Notes under the pieces: generated by a model | The model's input: the letters and a program-made list of their open reading frames with translations, nothing else | Database searches by the model: none | Told to the model about the DNA's origin: nothing | In this document: positions 17,672 to 26,764 of the stretch, in pieces | How positions within the stretch are numbered: the first letter of the stretch is position 1 | Layout: every line of letters begins with the position of its first letter | Made by a program: the position numbers and the translations under genes | Assembly (NCBI RefSeq): GCF_012911815.1 | Contig: NZ_JAATNW010000009.1 | Location: 1 to 64,000 of the forward strand | Origin: Alteromonas ponticola | GTDB taxonomy: Bacteria > Pseudomonadota > Gammaproteobacteria > Enterobacterales > Alteromonadaceae | Reading direction: 5' to 3' | Length of the DNA stretch: 64,000 nt

Positions 17672-18576
17672 TAACCTGTCCCTTTTGTTTTAGTGCTATT
17701 AGGTTTGGCTGATTTGGCGATAAAGTCAATGATCATTCCTGCAACGTCTTTGTTGGTGGCTTTCTCAATCCCTTCTAATCCAGGTGACGAGTTTACCTCC
17801 ATTACGACGGGGCCGTTGTTAGAGCGTAGTATATCGACACCGCAACAGTTTAAACCCATGGTTTTAGCGGCATCAACTGCTGTTTTTCGTTCAGCTGGCG
17901 ATAGTCTGACTAAACTGGCAGACCCACCGCGGTGTAAGTTGGAACGGAACTCACCCGGCGCAGCCTGTCGTTTCATGGCCGCGATAACTTTACCACCCAC
18001 TACCAGGCAGCGGATATCCGAGCCGCCGGCTTCCTTAATATATTCCTGAACAAGAATACTGGCATTGAGGCCCATAAACGCTTCGATAATTGCCTCTGCT
18101 GCTTTTTGCGTATCGGCTAAAACCACACCAATTCCCTGTGTGCCTTCGAGAAGCTTGATCACCACAGGCGCGCCGCCCACATTCTTTATCAAGTCGTCGA
18201 TTTTATCCGGATGGTGGGCAAATCCAGTGCGCGGCATGCCAATACCTTTGCGGGAGAGCAATTGCAACGAACGCAACTTATCTCTAGAGCGACTGATAGC
18301 CACCGATTCATTGATACTGTACGTACCCGTCATCTCAAACTGCCGGACCACTGCAGTGCCATAGAAGCTGACTGAAGCGCCGATCCGGGGAATGATGGCA
18401 TCATATTTTGGCAAGCGTTTACCTTTGTAACGAACGGAAGGCTTGGCACTGGTGATGTCCATGTAACAATGCATTGTATCTATGACATCGACTTCATGCC
18501 CCTTGTTACGTCCAGCTTCGACCAGTCTCTTAGTCGAATAAAGGTTTGCGTTTCTTGACAGTATAGCTATACGCAT
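17671..18576 (-). CDS. rimK: RimK-type alpha-L-glutamate ligase (ATP-grasp)
   Basis: This is a 301-aa ATP-grasp ligase that adds glutamate to the C-terminus of ribosomal protein S6 in E. coli and can make poly-glutamate. Seen in the sequence are an N-terminal pre-ATP-grasp domain (1-95), the ATP-binding lysine in [15 protein letters not shown], the [13 protein letters not shown] segment and the metal-binding [13 protein letters not shown] near the C-terminus. ATG 18576 is the start. It heads a four-gene minus-strand operon with an aspartoacylase-like enzyme, a RimB-like peptidase and a binding protein. The 257-nt region upstream to the divergent MscS gene should hold the promoter; no operator was recognised. 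Confidence 0.93.
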   Translation of the reverse strand: MRIAILSRNANLYSTKRLVEAGRNKGHEVDVIDTMHCYMDITSAKPSVRYKGKRLPKYDAIIPRIGASVSFYGTAVVRQFEMTGTYSINESVAISRSRDKLRSLQLLSRKGIGMPRTGFAHHPDKIDDLIKNVGGAPVVIKLLEGTQGIGVVLADTQKAAEAIIEAFMGLNASILVQEYIKEAGGSDIRCLVVGGKVIAAMKRQAAPGEFRSNLHRGGSASLVRLSPAERKTAVDAAKTMGLNCCGVDILRSNNGPVVMEVNSSPGLEGIEKATNKDVAGMIIDFIAKSAKPNSTKTKGTG

Positions 18577-18833
18577 AGCGAATATTCTCTTTAAAATTTA
18601 GTGGGTTGCTACGCACTTTAGCAGTTATTGGATGACAATAAATAGGCTGCTTTAGTTCGTGTGCGAGAGTAATTCACTTTCAGTATAGAAGATAGTAATT
18701 TTATTTTAAGTGATGCAGTTTGGATATTTTGCAATCAATCAGTGCTTGAACGCACGAAAACTGCAAAACAACACGTGCTAAATGTCTCACTTTTCCCTAT
18801 CCTTGAGCTGATAAAATAGGAGCGTATATTCAA

Positions 18834-19448
18834 ATGGCGTGGTTTAACGAACTCTCACAATGGTTGTCAGACTTTAAGATGCATTTTATCTGGACGGCAG
18901 TGATGCTGGTCTTGTATCTGGCAATGACGAGGTTTGTGTTACCACGAGTAGAAAAAAATATTGAAAAAAGCCGGTTAAAATCGAGCAATGCGGTGCACGG
19001 CTTATTTGTCGTCAGAATTTTAACTGCAGTGGTGACATTTTCGTTTATTTTACTGGCGTGGGGAATCGACTTTTCTGGCCTGCTAGTTTTATCTACATCA
19101 ATATTGACACTAACCGGTGTCGCCCTGTTCGCCAGCTGGTCGTTAATTAGCAATATCACTGCCTACTTTATCCTCCTAACAAATGTGGCCTATCGTCGGG
19201 GAAACTACATACGCTTGTTAGACGGTGATAACTATATCGAAGGCTACATTGGCGACATTAACCTGTTTAATACCCGGCTGGTAACCCCCGACCGGGAAAC
19301 CGTGCTTTATCCCAATAATCTTGTATTGACCCGGCCTGTATTGATTAATCCCAAAATCAAATGGCAGTCCATGGGCAAGGTCAATCCTGTCACACCCGCC
19401 GAAAAAGAAATTAAAGACAATGAAAAAACGAGCGCTCAGCTCCAGTAA
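18834..19448 (+). CDS. Small MscS-family mechanosensitive channel-like protein
   Basis: This is a 204-aa inner-membrane protein with about four hydrophobic segments (roughly 18-38, 58-80, 85-102 and 108-126). The region LTGVALFASWSLISNITAYF followed by RRGNYIRLLDGDNYIEGYIGDIN matches the pore helix and start of the beta domain of MscS. It ends early: the C-terminal alpha/beta domain of E. coli MscS (286 aa) is mostly missing, and a short charged tail (after about 180) follows. ATG 18834 has AGGAG 11 nt upstream. It may be a minimal channel or a regulatory relative; gating cannot be judged from sequence. Confidence 0.8.
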   Translation: MAWFNELSQWLSDFKMHFIWTAVMLVLYLAMTRFVLPRVEKNIEKSRLKSSNAVHGLFVVRILTAVVTFSFILLAWGIDFSGLLVLSTSILTLTGVALFASWSLISNITAYFILLTNVAYRRGNYIRLLDGDNYIEGYIGDINLFNTRLVTPDRETVLYPNNLVLTRPVLINPKIKWQSMGKVNPVTPAEKEIKDNEKTSAQLQ

Positions 19449-19540
19449 CCTTTAAGGCGGTAACGCTTTGATCATATTTTGATAGTGATCGCAGCGGATC
19501 TTTTGTAAGGTGAGTGTTTTCACAATGTTAATAGAACGTT

Positions 19541-19804
19541 ATGAGTACCTCCCGCATTCAAGCCGAAAATTACTGGAAAGCTAATCTACGTTTGTTATTA
19601 AAACTGCTAACTGTTTGGTTTGTGGTTTCGTTCGGGGCAGGCATTTTGTTTGTCGACGCGCTGAATCAGTTTTCATTCTTTGGTTTTAAATTGGGTTTCT
19701 GGTTTGCACAGCAAGGTGCTATTTATACCTTTGTGGTGCTGATCTTCGTTTATGTCTACAAGATGAATACGCTGGATAGACAATTTGGCGTGGATGAGGA
19801 ATGA
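19541..19804 (+). CDS. DUF4212 small subunit of sodium/solute symporter
   Basis: This is an 87-aa protein with two membrane helices (about 16-38 and 48-73) and the family pattern YWKANLRLLLKLLTVWFVVSFGAGILF. DUF4212 proteins are typically encoded directly before a VC2705-type sodium:solute symporter, and that is the arrangement here with 4 nt to the next ATG. It probably assists or regulates the large subunit. The ribosome site before ATG 19541 is weak. Confidence 0.92.
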   Translation: MSTSRIQAENYWKANLRLLLKLLTVWFVVSFGAGILFVDALNQFSFFGFKLGFWFAQQGAIYTFVVLIFVYVYKMNTLDRQFGVDEE

Positions 19805-19808
19805 AGTC

Positions 19809-21506
19809 ATGGATGTACAGCAGCTCACTTTCATTATCGTTGGACTGTCGTTTGCCCTCTACATTGGCATAGCATTATGGGCACGTGCTGGCTCCACTAA
19901 TGAGTTCTACGTGGCAGGTGGCGGTGTTCCTCCGGTTTTAAATGGTATGGCCACCGCTGCGGACTGGATGTCGGCAGCTTCGTTTATCTCCATGGCCGGG
20001 CTGATTTCGTTTATGGGGTATGACGGCGCTGTGTACCTGATGGGTTGGACAGGCGGATATGTATTGCTAGCCCTTTGTCTCGCTCCCTATTTAAGAAAAT
20101 TCGGCAAATTTACCGTTCCGGACTTTATCGGTGACAGGTACTACTCGCAGACGGCGCGCACCGTAGCTGTTATTTGCGCTATCTTCATTTGTTTTACTTA
20201 CGTGGCAGGCCAGATGCGCGGTGTCGGCGTTGTGTTTAGTCGCTTTCTTGAAGTTGATATCGTTGCCGGGGTGCTGATTGGCATGGCAATAGTGTTTTTC
20301 TACACCGTATTGGGCGGCATGAAAGGCATAACTTATACGCAGGTTGCGCAATATTGTGTAATGATTTTTGCCTATTTGGTGCCCGCCGTTTTTATTTCGC
20401 TAATGTTAACCGGACATGTGCTTCCACAGACTGGATTTGGCGCTACCCTGGCTGATGACCCAAACCTGTTTTTGCTACATAAGCTCGATCAGGTTTCGTT
20501 GGAGCTTGGGTTTGCTGAATACACATCTGGTACTAAAAGTACTATAGATGTATTCTTTATTACCTTCGCCTTAATGGTTGGCACCGCCGGTCTGCCTCAC
20601 GTGATAGTACGCTTTTTTACTGTGCCCAAAGTAAGAGATGCCAGAAAAAGTGCTGGCTGGGCTTTGCTATTCATCGCTGTTCTGTATACCACTGCGCCTT
20701 CATTAGCTGCATTTGCCCGCACCAATATGATAGACACCATCAATGGACAGGACATGCAGGGTACCCGTTATCAAGCTGCACCGGAATGGATTAAAAACTG
20801 GGAAAAAACCGGGCTGATCGAGTGGGATGATAAAAACCAGGACGGTAAAATGTTTTACGCAGGCGATGAGCGAAATGAGATGCTCATCGATCGCGATATC
20901 ATGGTGCTGGCCAATCCCGAAATCGCTAACTTACCCGCATGGGTCATCGCACTGGTGGCGGCTGGTGGCGTAGCCGCGGCACTGTCCACTTCAGCGGGGC
21001 TTTTATTAGTAATATCGACTTCAGTGTCGCATGATTTGCTGAAACGAAACCTGATGCCGGCTATATCTGAAAAGGCGGAGCTGGGTTACGCCCGGCTAGC
21101 GGCAGCAATCGCCATTATTATTGCCGGATGGTTCGGTATACATCCGCCTGCCTTTGTTGCACAGGTTGTCGCCTTTGCATTTGGCCTGGCCGCCTCGAGT
21201 TTCTTCCCTGCAATCATCATGGGCATTTTCAGCAAGCGCATGAATAGCGTTGGCGCTGTCAGTGGAATGGTGACCGGTATGGTGTTTACCGCCGTCTATA
21301 TTGTGTTTTTCAAGTTCATTTCGCCAGAGCTTAACAGCGCCGAACACTGGTTGTTCGGTATTTCTCCGGAAGGGATAGGGACCCTTGGCATGCTACTCAA
21401 CTTTACCGTCGCATTTAGCGTGGCTCGCTTTAGCAGTGACGCGCCCGAAGAGGTTCAACGAATGGTAGAGAGTATTCGATATCCGAAAACGCAGATAAGC
21501 AACTAA
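19809..21506 (+). CDS. Sodium:solute symporter (SSS family, VC2705 type)
   Basis: This is a 565-aa transporter with about 13 membrane helices. ATG 19809 follows GAGGA by 8 nt; an in-frame codon at 19785 would overlap the small subunit without gain. Family features include the N-terminal YVAGGGVPPVLNGMATAADWMSAASF segment (split here by function: sodium site residues around the ADWMSAASF motif) and GMKGITYTQVAQYC in a central helix. A hydrophilic loop of about 60 residues (after NMIDTINGQDMQG) is typical of this subgroup. It forms a two-gene unit with the DUF4212 protein. Acetate or another short monocarboxylate is the likely substrate by family and by the presence of acs 4.6 kb away; this is inference. 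Confidence 0.92.
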   Translation: MDVQQLTFIIVGLSFALYIGIALWARAGSTNEFYVAGGGVPPVLNGMATAADWMSAASFISMAGLISFMGYDGAVYLMGWTGGYVLLALCLAPYLRKFGKFTVPDFIGDRYYSQTARTVAVICAIFICFTYVAGQMRGVGVVFSRFLEVDIVAGVLIGMAIVFFYTVLGGMKGITYTQVAQYCVMIFAYLVPAVFISLMLTGHVLPQTGFGATLADDPNLFLLHKLDQVSLELGFAEYTSGTKSTIDVFFITFALMVGTAGLPHVIVRFFTVPKVRDARKSAGWALLFIAVLYTTAPSLAAFARTNMIDTINGQDMQGTRYQAAPEWIKNWEKTGLIEWDDKNQDGKMFYAGDERNEMLIDRDIMVLANPEIANLPAWVIALVAAGGVAAALSTSAGLLLVISTSVSHDLLKRNLMPAISEKAELGYARLAAAIAIIIAGWFGIHPPAFVAQVVAFAFGLAASSFFPAIIMGIFSKRMNSVGAVSGMVTGMVFTAVYIVFFKFISPELNSAEHWLFGISPEGIGTLGMLLNFTVAFSVARFSSDAPEEVQRMVESIRYPKTQISN

Positions 21507-21614
21507 CGCCTATCGCAATTTTCCTTAATTTTTGGGCAATAAATCCATTGACAAAAAATAGGAGGAAGCGTATCTTGCGCTTCCCCGATAGCAGGTTCAC
21601 GATACTTGCTAAAG

Positions 21615-21701
21615 GCCCAGGTGGTGAAATTGGTAGACACGCTAGCTTCAGGTGCTAGTGGCCTCACGGCCGTGGCGGTTCAAGTCCGCCCCTGGGCACC
21701 A
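21615..21701 (+). tRNA. tRNA-Leu (anticodon CAG)
   Basis: The acceptor stem GCCCAGG (21615-21621) pairs with CCTGGGC (21691-21697), followed by discriminator A and an encoded CCA ending at 21701. The anticodon stem CTAGC/GCTAG encloses loop TTCAGGT, giving anticodon CAG. A long variable arm (TGGCCTCACGGCCGTG) marks it as a class II tRNA, as expected for leucine. The T arm reads GGCGGTTCAAGTCCGCC. The 3' end recurs with one change at 21911-21926. Confidence 0.97.
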
Positions 21702-21910
21702 TTGTTATATCCAGTTCGAACGAAAAAAAGCATGCTTACTTTACTCTGGTGAAGCCATCCCTGGCGATTGAGCCAGTCCCGCATCCATGCGGGCCGTTCC
21801 TCAGCTGCGAAATACCTCGTATTTCGGTCATCGTCACCCAGCCAAAAATCACTGATTTTTGTCGTTCACCAGTGTGCGAAGCAGTGCTTCGCAAGCAACT
21901 ATGGACTCAC
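21686..21910 (+). repeat. Structured tandem repeat, copy 1 (includes tRNA-Leu 3' end)
   Basis: The first unit of a 225-bp tandem repeat begins within the tRNA T arm at CCGCCCCTGGGCACCA. After the tRNA it contains a row of perfect hairpins: CTGGC/GCCAG, CCCGCAT/ATGCGGG, GAAATAC/GTATTTC, AAAAATCA/TGATTTTT and GCGAAGCA/TGCTTCGC. CTGGTGAA and TTCACCAG enclose the middle four as an outer inverted repeat. Short open frames crossing it on either strand have no ribosome site and follow the repeat, so I do not call genes. Confidence 0.8.
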
Positions 21911-22104
21911 CCGCCCCAGGGCACCATATTTATATCCAGTTCGAACGAAAAAAGCACGCTTACTTTACTCTGGTGAAGCCATCCCTGGCGATTGAGCCAG
22001 TCCCGCATTCATGCGGGCCGTTCCTCAGCTGCGAAATACCTCGTGTTTCGGTCATCGTCACCCAGCCAAAAATCACAGGTTCTTTTCGTTCGCCAGTGTG
22101 CGAA
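21911..22104 (+). repeat. Structured tandem repeat, copy 2 (partial)
   Basis: The second unit begins with CCGCCCCAGGGCACCA (21911-21926), the tRNA-Leu 3' end with one substitution, and follows copy 1 with about seven differences by hand alignment up to AAAAATCAC. Changes keep the hairpins: one falls in the CCCGCAT/ATGCGGG loop, and one turns an A-T pair of the GAAATAC stem into a G-U pair. The last part has diverged and the final hairpin of copy 1 is lost. No full tRNA body is present in this copy. Confidence 0.78.
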
Positions 22105-22187
22105 ACAAGTCACGCTGGAAAGCATTATCCCCAATATTGCTATTGTCAAACGTGATTAGGCTGGTGGGACATAAAAGGATTGGGTGA

Positions 22188-22228
22188 GCTTATGGTGTGG
22201 TTTAAATCGTCCTGATCACACCATAAGC
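22188..22228. terminator. Long hairpin downstream of prolyl oligopeptidase gene
   Basis: GCTTATGGTGTG (22188-22199) pairs perfectly with CACACCATAAGC (22217-22228) around a 17-nt loop. It lies 13 nt past the stop of the minus-strand peptidase gene and after the tandem repeats on the plus strand. There is no T tract immediately after either arm, so the terminator role is tentative. Confidence 0.5.
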
Positions 22229-22241
22229 AACTTAAAAGGGA

Positions 22242-24449
22242 CTAAAGTTTTTCCACTCCCATTTCATTCAATGTGAAACCAAAGATGTCCGCGTATTGTT
22301 CAATTGTTTTGCTGACGGGTGTACCTGCGCCGTGACCAGCATCCGTTTCAATGCGGATGAGCATCGGATTGGGGCCAGTGTTTTTCGCTTGTAGTTCGGC
22401 AGCGAACTTGAATGAATGGGCTGGCACAACTCGATCATCGTGATCTGCGGTGGTTATCATGGTTGATGGATAATCGACCTTAGATTCGACATTGTGAACC
22501 GGTGAGTAATCAAGCAAATAGCGAAACATCGCTTCGCTTTGATCTGATGTGCCATAGTCATATGCCCACCCTGCGCCAGCGGTGAAGGTATGGTAGCGCA
22601 ACATATCCAGTACACCCACCGCAGGCAAGGCAACTTGCGCCAGGTCAGGACGCTGCGTCATGACTGCACCTACTAACAAGCCTCCATTAGAACCCCCGCG
22701 CAGTGCCAGATGCTGTTTGCTGGTATATTGCTGGTCTATCAGGTATTCACCTGCTGCAACAAAGTCGTCGAATACGTTTTGCTTTTGCATTTGCGTACCA
22801 GCTTGGTGCCAGGCTTTACCATACTCGCCACCGCCACGGATGTTCGGTACCGCATATACCCCGCCCAGTTTCAGCCATGTTGCTACGGTGGAACTGTACT
22901 GAGGGGTAAGGCTAATGTTAAAACCGCCATAACCGTAGAGCATGGTGGGATTTTTGCCGTTAAGTTGAATATCTTTGTGATGAGTTATAATCATCGGCAC
23001 TTGCGTACCATCTTTTGACGAATAAAAAACCTGCTCAGACACGTACTGACTGCCATCGAACTTAGTCGCCGGCTTTCTCACTAATTTGCTTTCACCACTT
23101 TCAATATCGTACTGATAGATGGTATTTGGCGTACTATAGTTTTCAAACATAAAATAAGCGGTGGACGCTTCTTTAGGTCCGGCAAATGAGTTTACACTCC
23201 CCAGGTCGCGCCCGGACGATTTCACTGAACCGATTCCCGGTAGTGCGATATCACGTACAAAATCCCCGTTTAGAGCGTATTGCTTTACCTGCGAAATGGC
23301 ATCTACCATATACTCAGCAAAGAAGTATCCTCCCACCGTTGAAACTGAGAGTACGTGCTCACTTTCAGGTATAACGTCGACCCAGTTTTCGACCCCAGGC
23401 TTACTGCCATCGGCGCTCACCACTTTGGAGTTCGGTGCGTCAAGGTTGGTTTTGAAGTAGAGCTTGCCGTCGTGAACCAATAATAATTCTGCGTCAGATT
23501 CTAAATCTTTCTTAATCGCAACAAACTCACTGTCAGGTGATTGTAAATCTTTAATAAACAACCGATTGCCGGAAGTTGATTCGGCTGCACCAATTATCAG
23601 GTAGCGATTTTCATCCCCAACCTGCGCACCAACGTAGCGATGTTTTTGTGCTTCGTCATGACCAAACACCTTTATGTCTGATGATTGTGCGGTTCCGACT
23701 TTGTGATAATAAACTTTATGTTGATCTGTTTTTTCGCTCAGCTCCGATCCTTTAGGCTTGTCGTAACTGGAGTAATAAAATCCTTCGTTTTTAAACCAAC
23801 TGATATTACTGAACTTTACGTTGACTAATTTTTCGTCAACCAGTTCTTTGGTTTTGGTGTTCATAATGTACACATCACGCCAGTCGCTGCCACCGGTTGA
23901 GGTCTGGTAAGCGACCAGGGAACCATCTTCTGAAAACTTCATCGCGGCCAGCGACACGGTCCCATCCTCACTAAAGGTGTTTGGATCAATAAAGACTTCT
24001 GGTGCTTCATCTGCTTTTTGTCTATACACGACACTCTGATTTTGCAAGCCGTCGTTTTTATAAAAGTAGGTGTACTCACCTTCTTTAAACGGCGCAGAGA
24101 CCCGTTCGTAATTAAGCAGATCGCTTAGGGTGTCAGCAATTTTTTGGCGATAGGGAATGTGAGCTAAATATTGTTGCGTGGTCTTATTCTGTGCTTTTAC
24201 CCAAGCGGCGGTTTCATCACTTCGGTCGTCTTCAAGCCAGCGATAAGGATCGGCAACTTGTGTACCAAAATAAGTATCTACAGCGTCGCCCTTGCGTGTC
24301 GCTGGATAATCTATTTTTGAGGCCGTAGTAGAACTAATCTCGTTATGCTTAGGGATATCGCTCTGTTGTGTTTGTGGCTGACATGCTGTCAGCAGGCCGG
24401 CAACCGTCGCGGCGACCACTGGTAAGGTAAGATGTTTGATTTGGTTCAT
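22242..24449 (-). CDS. Prolyl oligopeptidase (S9A), lipoprotein
   Basis: This serine peptidase of 735 aa cleaves after proline in short peptides. The N-terminus has a lipoprotein signal with lipobox LLTAC (Cys near 23), so it is an envelope-anchored enzyme, unlike the cytosolic mammalian form. A seven-bladed beta-propeller region (about 90-440) follows the [15 protein letters not shown] start typical of the family. The C-terminal alpha/beta-hydrolase domain has nucleophile Ser in RGGSNGGLL, Asp in TADHDDRV and His in [11 protein letters not shown] 24449 is clear. It stands alone; the 271-nt upstream region holds the promoter. It fits the general peptide-degrading set of this window. Confidence 0.95.
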   Translation of the reverse strand: MNQIKHLTLPVVAATVAGLLTACQPQTQQSDIPKHNEISSTTASKIDYPATRKGDAVDTYFGTQVADPYRWLEDDRSDETAAWVKAQNKTTQQYLAHIPYRQKIADTLSDLLNYERVSAPFKEGEYTYFYKNDGLQNQSVVYRQKADEAPEVFIDPNTFSEDGTVSLAAMKFSEDGSLVAYQTSTGGSDWRDVYIMNTKTKELVDEKLVNVKFSNISWFKNEGFYYSSYDKPKGSELSEKTDQHKVYYHKVGTAQSSDIKVFGHDEAQKHRYVGAQVGDENRYLIIGAAESTSGNRLFIKDLQSPDSEFVAIKKDLESDAELLLVHDGKLYFKTNLDAPNSKVVSADGSKPGVENWVDVIPESEHVLSVSTVGGYFFAEYMVDAISQVKQYALNGDFVRDIALPGIGSVKSSGRDLGSVNSFAGPKEASTAYFMFENYSTPNTIYQYDIESGESKLVRKPATKFDGSQYVSEQVFYSSKDGTQVPMIITHHKDIQLNGKNPTMLYGYGGFNISLTPQYSSTVATWLKLGGVYAVPNIRGGGEYGKAWHQAGTQMQKQNVFDDFVAAGEYLIDQQYTSKQHLALRGGSNGGLLVGAVMTQRPDLAQVALPAVGVLDMLRYHTFTAGAGWAYDYGTSDQSEAMFRYLLDYSPVHNVESKVDYPSTMITTADHDDRVVPAHSFKFAAELQAKNTGPNPMLIRIETDAGHGAGTPVSKTIEQYADIFGFTLNEMGVEKL

Positions 24450-24720
24450 TTAATTCCCGTTGTTTATTGTTTTAATCACCGCATTCTTTAGCAGACTTGC
24501 GAGTCAAAATATAGTGAACTTCGACTGTACGGTATCGCTTTATACCATTTACATCCAGAGGTGGGAACGCTGCCATACGGCACTTCGTAAAATCGTCGGC
24601 TCAGAAAGGTATTAACTAGCATAACAAAGTATAAGCCAGACTACTGAAAGTGCCCTCTAACTGATTAACTAATAACCATATTTTGGTATCATTATGACCT
24701 CGAAATGTGAGGTCAGCAGC

Positions 24721-25458
24721 ATGCAAATTAACACCAACCTTGAAAAAAAGGATTATCTTAACGCTTACAAGGAAATGTGTTTATTCGTCTTGAAACGTCC
24801 AGTTTTCACTGCGGTAATATTAGCTCTTGCCCTATTTACAACGATGATTCCGTTTTCAATGTTCCCCCTAAAAATGGCAGGCTTTGCTGTGACCGTACTG
24901 GCCACTGTTTGTCTTACCACCATATTATATCGCACTGGCTCGTTACAAGGCCTGCTCGATGAAGTGCGTTTCCAGCAAAAAGTCTTCCTACCAGCAGTGG
25001 TCGCAATTCTGGCGTTAAGCTGGCTGGGTTTCGTGGTGGCTGATGTGCTGATTGAGATGGTAGGTCAGCAAGCCCAAAAGGATACTTTACATGCTTCTGT
25101 TACCGCGACAGATGGACTGACTTCCACGTCGATATTGGCTGCGGTTATCGCTGGTGCCATCGTCTGTATTGCGCAGGTTATGCCTTTTGTATTGGCCTAT
25201 TTTTGCAACGGGTTAAATGTTTCCAAGAAGCAAGGTGAAAAAATCTGGTTGGCGTTGCTTACACGCACCAAGACGTTTCTGGCCTTTGTACCTGTTGCTC
25301 AGTTAATTCCAATTGGTTTAATTTTTAAAGTCGATACCACCGGGATCATGATTTTACTGGCCTCTTTGTATAGCACTTTCCTATTTTTCATCGTATTCAA
25401 CATCGAGCCCAGAGAAGCTGAAAAATCACAGCAGTTTACCCTGGCTGGACAGATGTAA
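24721..25458 (+). CDS. Inner-membrane protein of unknown function
   Basis: I do not recognise this family. ATG 24721 follows GAGG by 8 nt and is preferred over ATG 24694, giving 245 aa. About six hydrophobic segments are seen (roughly 25-45, 50-70, 90-115, 140-170, 188-208 and 212-235), with a short charged N-terminal helix and a polar C-terminal tail. The gene stands alone and converges on the MAPEG gene. A hairpin (25475-25490) lies between the two stops. Confidence 0.75.
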   Translation: MQINTNLEKKDYLNAYKEMCLFVLKRPVFTAVILALALFTTMIPFSMFPLKMAGFAVTVLATVCLTTILYRTGSLQGLLDEVRFQQKVFLPAVVAILALSWLGFVVADVLIEMVGQQAQKDTLHASVTATDGLTSTSILAAVIAGAIVCIAQVMPFVLAYFCNGLNVSKKQGEKIWLALLTRTKTFLAFVPVAQLIPIGLIFKVDTTGIMILLASLYSTFLFFIVFNIEPREAEKSQQFTLAGQM

Positions 25459-25474
25459 AGCGAGGTCCGAATGC

Positions 25475-25490
25475 GGCGTCACATGACGCC
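25475..25490. terminator. Hairpin between convergent genes
   Basis: GGCGTCA (25475-25481) and TGACGCC (25484-25490) form a perfect 7-bp stem with a two-base gap, between the convergent membrane-protein and MAPEG genes. It lacks a T tract; a bidirectional stop is possible but weak. Confidence 0.35.
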
Positions 25491-25499
25491 CATCGCCTA

Positions 25500-25916
25500 T
25501 CACAGCAAATGAATCGCCAACAGAACAATTAACACGCCGCAAATTAACCAGCCTATGATAAAAAAATAGCTTCTTGGGCTCGGGTTTTTCTCGGTTGCAA
25601 TTGCGTAATACAAAACCATATGCAACAACCTGGCAATAGCATAAATCCATACGATGATTGCGAGGGTAGTGGGGTTGAAACCAACCATTATCGCCAGTAT
25701 TGACGGAAACATGATCAGTGGCAGGTTTTCTAATGAGTTTTGATGTGTCCGATGGCTTCTGAAAACAAATGATTCGTGACTTAAATTATCATCAACGACA
25801 CCCGGTACGTAATGCGACTGCCTGCGATGAGCGACGGTTGCAATCATGCTTTGCACAAACAAAAGCATCAATATAAACCACAACCCCCAGATTGCTAAAC
25901 TGTAAGTGACAAACAT
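25500..25916 (-). CDS. MAPEG-family membrane protein
   Basis: This is a 138-aa protein with four hydrophobic helices (about 5-27, 65-85, 87-108 and 118-137). The segment RSHRTHQNSLENLPLIMFPSI, with the conserved R, N and E between helices 1 and 2, is the signature of the MAPEG family (membrane-associated eicosanoid/glutathione metabolism). Bacterial members are poorly characterised and may have glutathione-dependent activity. ATG 25916. No neighbouring gene suggests a pathway. Confidence 0.85.
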   Translation of the reverse strand: MFVTYSLAIWGLWFILMLLFVQSMIATVAHRRQSHYVPGVVDDNLSHESFVFRSHRTHQNSLENLPLIMFPSILAIMVGFNPTTLAIIVWIYAIARLLHMVLYYAIATEKNPSPRSYFFIIGWLICGVLIVLLAIHLL

Positions 25917-26049
25917 CGTTTTCCTTCCAATTGGTTAATACAAACGTGCATTAGTCCGCGTTGAGTTAGCAGATATCAGTGCGGGCTGCTATCCCTGTTG
26001 TATCACAAAAATAATGCGGAAGTAGCGTTATACAGATAACCTGAGAGGC

Positions 26050-26565
26050 CTACAATTTGCCTTTAACGTCTTTGGGTATCAACAATTTATCGATAGCATG
26101 GATCATCGCATTTGAAGCGCTTATGTCTGCTTGAGTAACGGTAGCATCGTTAATCGTCAACTTGTCTTCGTTCATGGTTATGGAAAGAGGGGCGCCTTCA
26201 ACTGATTCCAAATCTGACAGCGCCGAAAGTTTGCTGGCATCATGCTTTCCTCGGATCAGGTGGTAAGTAATAACCTGCACCAGATATTCACGGTTTCCCT
26301 TGCTTAATAGTTTATTCAATTTCTCTTCAGGCAACGCATTGAAGGCTTCGTTGGTTGGCGCGAATACCGTAAATGGGCCTATGTCGCGAAGGGTTCGTGT
26401 GACCCCGGCACTTTTTATCGCTTCCATAAACGTTGTGAACTGCGGGTCTTTCGCGGCAGTGGCGATAAAGTCTGATTCCTCACTCATGTGTTGCTGGGCG
26501 GTGGCGGAAAAGCTAAGCCAGGGTAATGCCACCAACAAAATTATTCTTAAGACCTGATTTCGCAT
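26050..26565 (-). CDS. Secreted fasciclin (FAS1) domain protein
   Basis: This is a 171-aa exported single-FAS1 protein. The frame is open upstream to 26658, but ATG 26565 follows GGAG by 6 nt and starts the signal peptide MRNQVLRIILLVALPWLSF (cleavage after ATA-Q near residue 25). The FAS1 core shows TVFAPTNEAFNALPEEKL, then YHLIRGKH and the C-terminal NAMIHAIDKLLIP. Such proteins are periplasmic or surface adhesion-type proteins of mostly unknown function in bacteria. The gene stands alone. Confidence 0.9.
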   Translation of the reverse strand: MRNQVLRIILLVALPWLSFSATAQQHMSEESDFIATAAKDPQFTTFMEAIKSAGVTRTLRDIGPFTVFAPTNEAFNALPEEKLNKLLSKGNREYLVQVITYHLIRGKHDASKLSALSDLESVEGAPLSITMNEDKLTINDATVTQADISASNAMIHAIDKLLIPKDVKGKL

Positions 26566-26764
26566 ATTTTTCTCCGTTTTCACGCATGTCACCTTCTGCA
26601 TGACGTTATCAACACAACGACCAACATATGCATTTCGACGGCGGTCCAGCGTGCTCAATTGCGTTAAGTAGTTTGTCCAATACGTTGAGTGGTTGCACTC
26701 AGTTAAAAATTGTACGCGTTATTGTCTATACTAAAAATAGATTAAATAAGTTTTGGTGGTGCAT

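Noticed and set aside
21686..22104. CRISPR array
   Set aside because: Only two long units of 225 bp, no spacers and no cas genes.
21749..22155. Three overlapping short open frames after tRNA-Leu
   Set aside because: They follow the structured tandem repeat, repeat each other's sequence, and have no ribosome sites or family features.
26566..26658. Longer start for the FAS1 protein
   Set aside because: It adds a polar, basic stretch ahead of a clean signal peptide, and ATG 26565 has GGAG.
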